From NCBI GenBank assembly GCA_947311815.1, contig CAMZMA010000121.1, positions 1 through 7,815 on the forward strand: a DNA stretch of 7,815 nt. The letters are read 5' to 3'. How positions within the stretch are numbered: the stretch's first letter is position 1; every line of letters starts with the position of its first letter. Position numbers and translations under genes: made by a program. This DNA comes from an uncultured Flavobacteriaceae bacterium. Its GTDB lineage: Bacteria; Bacteroidota; Bacteroidia; Flavobacteriales; Flavobacteriaceae. Positions 4,783 to 7,815 of the stretch are shown piece after piece. A model generated the notes under the pieces. That model saw only the letters and a list, made by a program, of their open reading frames with translations. It ran no database searches and was not told the origin of the DNA.

Positions 4783-6939
4783 CTAATCTTTCAACGTTTT
4801 TTTAGGCGGATTTGGCAATGTATCAAAACCCATATTATAGAGTGTAAAACCAAAAATATCTGCATATTGTTCAATGGTTTTAGCAACAGGAGTTCCTGCT
4901 CCATGACCTGCATTGGTTTCAATTCTAATCAATACAGGGTTTTCGCCTGCTTGTTTGTCTTGTAATTCGGCTGCAAATTTAAAACTATGTGCTGGCACTA
5001 CTCTATCATCATGATCGCCTGTAGTAATTAACGTTGCAGGATATTTTGTGCCTTTTTTTACGTTGTGCACTGGCGAGTATCCTTTTAAATAATCAAACAT
5101 TTCTTTGCTTTGTTGTGCTGTTCCGTAATCGTACGCCCAACCTGCGCCTGCAGTAAAAGTGTGATAACGCAACATATCTAACACACCAACTGCGGGTAAC
5201 GCCACTTTCATTAGATCGGGTCTTTGCGTTAACACTGCGCCTACTAATAAACCTCCGTTAGAGCCTCCTCTAATAGCTAAATAGTTGGTAGAAGTATAGT
5301 TTTGGGTGATTAAATATTCTGCCGCCGCAATAAAATCATCAAACACATTTTGTTTTTTTAGTTGCGTACCTGCATCGTGCCACTTTTTTCCGTATTCGCC
5401 ACCACCACGTAAATTAGGTACGGCATATACACCGCCTTGTTCCATCCAAACAGCGTTTGCAATACTAAAAGATGGTGTTAAACTGATATTAAATCCGCCG
5501 TAACCATATAATATCGTCGGATTTTCACCATTCAATTCCATTCCTTTTTTATAGGTAATAATCATCGGAATTTTTGTACCGTCTTTTGATGTATAAAACA
5601 CTTGTTTACTTTCAAAATCATCGGAATTAAAATTGATATTTGGTTTCCAATACGAGGTATAACTTCCGTCTTTCGGGTTAAATTTATACGATGAATTTGG
5701 TGTATTGTAATTGGTAAACGAAAAATACAATTCTTTTGCATCGGTTTTTCCACCAAAACCACCTGCGCTTCCTACGCCAGGTAATTTAATTTCTCTGATA
5801 AGCTTTCCGTCAAAATCATATTGATATACTTTAGAAACGGCATCTACCATATACTTTGCAAAGAAATATCCTGCGCCAGAAGAAACAGATAATACATTTT
5901 CCTTTTCTGGGATAAAATCTTTCCAATTTTTTGGCTGCGGATGGTTAGCATCAACGGTAACAATTCGTTTGTTTGGTGCGTTTAAATTGGTAGAAATATA
6001 TAATGTATTTCCTCTGTTATCGATGATGTAAGAATCACTGTCAAAATTAGAAACTACAGGTACTAATTTGTTGTTTTTTCTCGATAAATCTTTGATAAAT
6101 AACTTATTACCAGAGGTAGATTTAGAAGCTGTTACAATTAAAAACCGATTGTCTTCGGTTAAGTAACCACCCACATAACGATGTTTTTCGGCAGGAGTTG
6201 CTCCAAAAATTACGGCATCTGTTTTTTGCGATGTCCCTAATTTATGATAGTATAATTTGTGTTGATCTGTTTTAGCAGACAATTCGCTTCCCTTGGGTTT
6301 GTCATAACTTGAGTAATAAAATCCATCGTTTTTGTACCAAGAAATTCCTGAGAATTTCACATCAACCAACGTATCTTCTTTTATTTTTTTTGATGCAACA
6401 TCCATCACAATTACTTTTCTCCAATCGCTACCGCCTTCAGAAATAGCATAAGCAACGGTTTTACCGTCTTTAGAAAAACTTACACTTCCTAAAGATGTTG
6501 TACCATCATCAGAAAAAGTATTTGGATCTAAAAAAACGGTGGCTTCTTCATCGCCTTTTTTGCGATAGATTACATATTGGTTTTGCAACCCATCATTTTT
6601 ATAAAAATACGTGTAATCTCCTTCGGTAAAAGGTGTGCCAACTTTTTCGTAATTCCATAATTCAGACAAACGATCTTTTAATTGTTCTCTAAACGGAATT
6701 TTACGTAAATAATCAAACGTAACATTGTTTTCGTCTTTTACCCACGCTTCGGTTTCTTTGCTTCTATCATCTTCTAACCAACGATAATTATCGGTTACTT
6801 TGGTATCAAAATAAGTATCTACAACGGGTATTTTATTGGTTTTAGGATAGGTCACTGCTATGGTTTTGTGTGTTTTTTCTTCTTTACAAGAAACAAAAAT
6901 AATACTTGCACAAAGAATAGGAAAGAGCATTTTTTTCAT
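4783..6939 (-). CDS. Prolyl oligopeptidase family S9A, lipoprotein
   Basis: A 718-residue serine peptidase that cuts short peptides after proline. The N-terminal 25 residues form a lipoprotein signal (MKKMLFPILCASIIFVSC), giving a lipidated Cys18. The next residues are KEEK, matching the K-(D/E)2 export signal reported for surface-exposed lipoproteins in Bacteroidota, so the enzyme probably faces outward from the outer membrane. A seven-bladed propeller (about 80-420) precedes the alpha/beta hydrolase domain. The catalytic triad is Ser560 (GGSNGG), Asp644 (DHDDRVVP) and His679 (NAGHGAGTP), with spacing close to the porcine enzyme. All key residues are present and the length is normal for the family with a signal added. 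The frame is open for 26 codons upstream of the chosen ATG, but only this start gives a proper signal peptide and leaves room for the promoter. The likely role is peptide scavenging. Confidence 0.96.
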   Translation of the reverse strand: MKKMLFPILCASIIFVSCKEEKTHKTIAVTYPKTNKIPVVDTYFDTKVTDNYRWLEDDRSKETEAWVKDENNVTFDYLRKIPFREQLKDRLSELWNYEKVGTPFTEGDYTYFYKNDGLQNQYVIYRKKGDEEATVFLDPNTFSDDGTTSLGSVSFSKDGKTVAYAISEGGSDWRKVIVMDVASKKIKEDTLVDVKFSGISWYKNDGFYYSSYDKPKGSELSAKTDQHKLYYHKLGTSQKTDAVIFGATPAEKHRYVGGYLTEDNRFLIVTASKSTSGNKLFIKDLSRKNNKLVPVVSNFDSDSYIIDNRGNTLYISTNLNAPNKRIVTVDANHPQPKNWKDFIPEKENVLSVSSGAGYFFAKYMVDAVSKVYQYDFDGKLIREIKLPGVGSAGGFGGKTDAKELYFSFTNYNTPNSSYKFNPKDGSYTSYWKPNINFNSDDFESKQVFYTSKDGTKIPMIITYKKGMELNGENPTILYGYGGFNISLTPSFSIANAVWMEQGGVYAVPNLRGGGEYGKKWHDAGTQLKKQNVFDDFIAAAEYLITQNYTSTNYLAIRGGSNGGLLVGAVLTQRPDLMKVALPAVGVLDMLRYHTFTAGAGWAYDYGTAQQSKEMFDYLKGYSPVHNVKKGTKYPATLITTGDHDDRVVPAHSFKFAAELQDKQAGENPVLIRIETNAGHGAGTPVAKTIEQYADIFGFTLYNMGFDTLPNPPKKTLKD

Positions 6940-6965
6940 GGTAGTTGCTTTTAGATTGTTTTTTT

Positions 6966-6998
6966 CAAAATTAAAATAAAAAAACTCTTGTACATCAA
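6966..6998 (-). promoter_or_regulatory. Candidate promoter of the prolyl oligopeptidase gene
   Basis: On the minus strand, TTTTG with its TTG at 6998-6996 is followed after 22 bases by TAATTTTG (6973-6966), a full match to TAnnTTTG. Transcription would start near 6960, leaving a leader of about 20 bases. The -33 box lies in the loop of the hairpin that ends the upstream folA transcript, so the two signals share sequence. Confidence 0.55.
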
Positions 6999-7008
6999 AA
7001 GGCAAGAG
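6978..7008 (-). terminator. Rho-independent terminator of folA
   Basis: Read on the minus strand, CTCTTG (7008-7003) pairs with CAAGAG (6990-6985) across a 12-base loop and is followed at once by seven T (6984-6978) and then ATTTT. The stem is short but the T-run is strong. It starts 38 bases after the folA stop codon, separating folA from the peptidase gene, which has its own promoter. Confidence 0.65.
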
Positions 7009-7046
7009 GTTTAACATTTTTTAACGTTTTATTAGATAAAATGCAA

Positions 7047-7541
7047 TTATTTTTCTCTCAACACATACGAAACAAAGCTATAATCGTAATTGTTTTTTTC
7101 ATCAGCTTTAAAATCTTTTCTTGCTGCTTCTTTCCATATTTTAGGATCTATTTTCGGAAAGAAAACATCGGCTTCAAACTCTTGATGCACCAAAGTAATA
7201 TCTAAACGATCTACCAACCCTTTTTCTATGGCTTGTTTGTAAATTTGCGCACCTCCAATAATAAAAATAGCATCATCATCTTTGGCAATATGTAGTGCTT
7301 TTTCGATGCTATAGGCTACTTTACATCCTTCTTTTTTATAGCGTTTGTTACGTGTTATAATCACCGTAGTCCTATTTGGTAAAGGCTTTCCGATAGATTC
7401 AAAAGTATTACGTCCCATTAAAATATGATGTCCTGTTGTTACTTTTTTAAACCGTTTTAAATCGGCAGGTAAGTGCCAAATTAAATCATTGTCTTTTCCT
7501 AAGGCATTATTTTTTGCAATGGCTGCTATTATGGTAATCAT
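7047..7541 (-). CDS. folA: Dihydrofolate reductase
   Basis: The 164-residue enzyme reduces 7,8-dihydrofolate to tetrahydrofolate with NADPH, supplying one-carbon carriers for thymidylate, purine and methionine synthesis. It is the target of trimethoprim. Conserved features are in place: AAIAKNNALGKDNDLIWHLP (6-25) with the substrate-loop Trp22, the proton-donor Asp27 in LPADLKRFK, GRNTFESIGKPLPNRTTVII (43-62) with Arg57 for the folate glutamate, and IIGGAQIY (94-101) at the cofactor site. The length is normal for a chromosomal type enzyme. The ATG at 7541 is preceded by an A-rich leader, and a short frame upstream ends 11 bases before it, suggesting folA lies downstream of another gene in a transcript. 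The usual thyA partner is not in the window. The first three bases of the gene are the outer end of the long inverted repeat. Confidence 0.98.
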   Translation of the reverse strand: MITIIAAIAKNNALGKDNDLIWHLPADLKRFKKVTTGHHILMGRNTFESIGKPLPNRTTVIITRNKRYKKEGCKVAYSIEKALHIAKDDDAIFIIGGAQIYKQAIEKGLVDRLDITLVHQEFEADVFFPKIDPKIWKEAARKDFKADEKNNYDYSFVSYVLREK

Positions 7542-7552
7542 ATTTTTCTTTT

Positions 7553-7651
7553 TTATACTTTTTTTGCTAATTCTAACAACTTTAGCGTTGTTCTTACATT
7601 ACGAGAAGTAGCTGTTACATGTAATTTTTTCTCGAAGCTTTTTATATTCAT
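7553..7651 (-). CDS. Short open frame upstream of folA, unrecognised, possibly the tail of a longer gene
   Basis: A 32-codon frame starts MNIKSFEKKLHV and ends LKLLELAKKV, stopping 11 bases before the folA ATG on the same strand. The spacing suggests a real gene end in an operon with folA. The frame stays open upstream through the centre of the palindrome, so the ATG at 7651 need not be the true start. If the right arm is an artefact, this is the C-terminal piece of a longer protein whose remainder is missing. The product is basic and probably helical. I do not recognise a family. Confidence 0.4.
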   Translation of the reverse strand: MNIKSFEKKLHVTATSRNVRTTLKLLELAKKV

Positions 7652-7672
7652 TTTCGAATCGCTATAATTTAC

Positions 7673-7801
7673 ATGTATTATGTAAGTTATAGCGATTCGA
7701 AAATGAATATAAAAAGCTTCGAGAAAAAATTACATGTAACAGCTACTTCTCGTAATGTAAGAACAACGCTAAAGTTGTTAGAATTAGCAAAAAAAGTATA
7801 A
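7673..7801 (+). CDS. Mirror copy of the short open frame
   Basis: The right arm of the inverted repeat carries the same frame on the plus strand. Its 32 C-terminal codons (7703-7801) are identical to the minus-strand copy, and an in-frame ATG in the palindrome centre at 7673 extends it to 42 codons (MYYVSYSDSK...). The single mismatch between arms changes AAT (Asn) to AGT (Ser) in this extension. It exists only because of the duplication and has no independent support as a gene. Confidence 0.15.
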   Translation: MYYVSYSDSKMNIKSFEKKLHVTATSRNVRTTLKLLELAKKV

Positions 7802-7815
7802 AAAAGAAAAATATG

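Larger units (their letters stand above)
7539..7815. repeat. Long near-perfect inverted repeat at the window end
   Basis: The left arm 7539-7674 and right arm 7680-7815 are reverse complements over 136 bases. There is one mismatch (T at 7668 against G at 7686) and a 5-base unpaired centre (GTATT, 7675-7679). The arms run from the folA start codon to the final base of the window, where the mirrored sequence again ends in ATG, so symmetry may continue into a second folA copy beyond the edge. There is no transposase, no target-site duplication that can be seen, and no known insertion-sequence ends. Such a structure could form a long cruciform and is usually unstable in bacteria. A contig-end fold-back (assembly or amplification chimera) is the simplest explanation; a true inverted duplication is the alternative. 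Confidence 0.97.

Noticed and set aside
4774..4790. AAGATT/AATCTT hairpin at the peptidase stop as a terminator
   Set aside because: AT-rich 6-bp stem overlapping the stop codon with no T-run on the minus strand.
5306..5503. Open frame on the plus strand inside the peptidase gene
   Set aside because: It is antisense to the conserved catalytic domain and has no recognisable protein features; a shadow frame.
7539..7815. Palindrome as the paired ends of an insertion sequence or an attachment site
   Set aside because: The arms meet with 5 bases between them, leaving no room for a transposase, and they contain the folA leader rather than element-like ends.

Overview
The window looks like a chromosomal piece from a low-GC member of the Bacteroidota, most likely Flavobacteriaceae. 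The evidence is protein content typical of that family (a haem-binding-domain protein, a GreA/GreB-like small protein, a prolyl oligopeptidase made as a lipoprotein), A-rich leaders instead of Shine-Dalgarno sites, and several promoters fitting the Bacteroidota form TTG / TAnnTTTG. Genus cannot be assigned from the sequence.

Layout, left to right. Positions 1-147 are non-coding: degenerate AT-rich sequence, then a near-perfect hairpin (94-126) that can end transcription from either side and resembles a dispersed repeat. The dihydrolipoamide dehydrogenase gene (lpd, minus strand, 148-1548) follows. It is divergent from a two-gene plus-strand unit: a membrane-anchored haem-binding-domain protein (1653-2123) and a GT-B glycosyltransferase (2124-3362) that appears to start with TTG directly after the previous stop codon. 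A GreA/GreB-like protein (3468-3917) and a HigB/HigA-type toxin-antitoxin pair (4026-4665) continue on the plus strand. The toxin-antitoxin promoter sits under a perfect palindrome and lies so close to the toxin ATG that the mRNA may be leaderless. A minus-strand block holds a surface-type lipoprotein prolyl oligopeptidase (4783-6939) and dihydrofolate reductase (folA, 7047-7541). The folA terminator hairpin overlaps the peptidase promoter.

The right end is the strangest part. Positions 7539-7815 form an inverted repeat with 136-bp arms, one mismatch and a 5-nt centre, running exactly to the last base. The mirrored arm ends on a second copy of the folA start codon. This is either a real inverted duplication next to folA or, more likely, a fold-back artefact at a contig end.

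The genes are mostly housekeeping and do not form a single pathway. Lpd serves the 2-oxoacid dehydrogenase complexes, FolA regenerates tetrahydrofolate, the peptidase digests peptides at the cell surface, and the toxin-antitoxin pair is an accessory module between housekeeping genes. I see no convincing new multi-gene system. The points most worth following up are the terminal palindrome, the toxin-antitoxin control region, the predicted surface export of the peptidase, and the GreA-like family, which I recall being labelled as an acyl-carrier-protein synthase.
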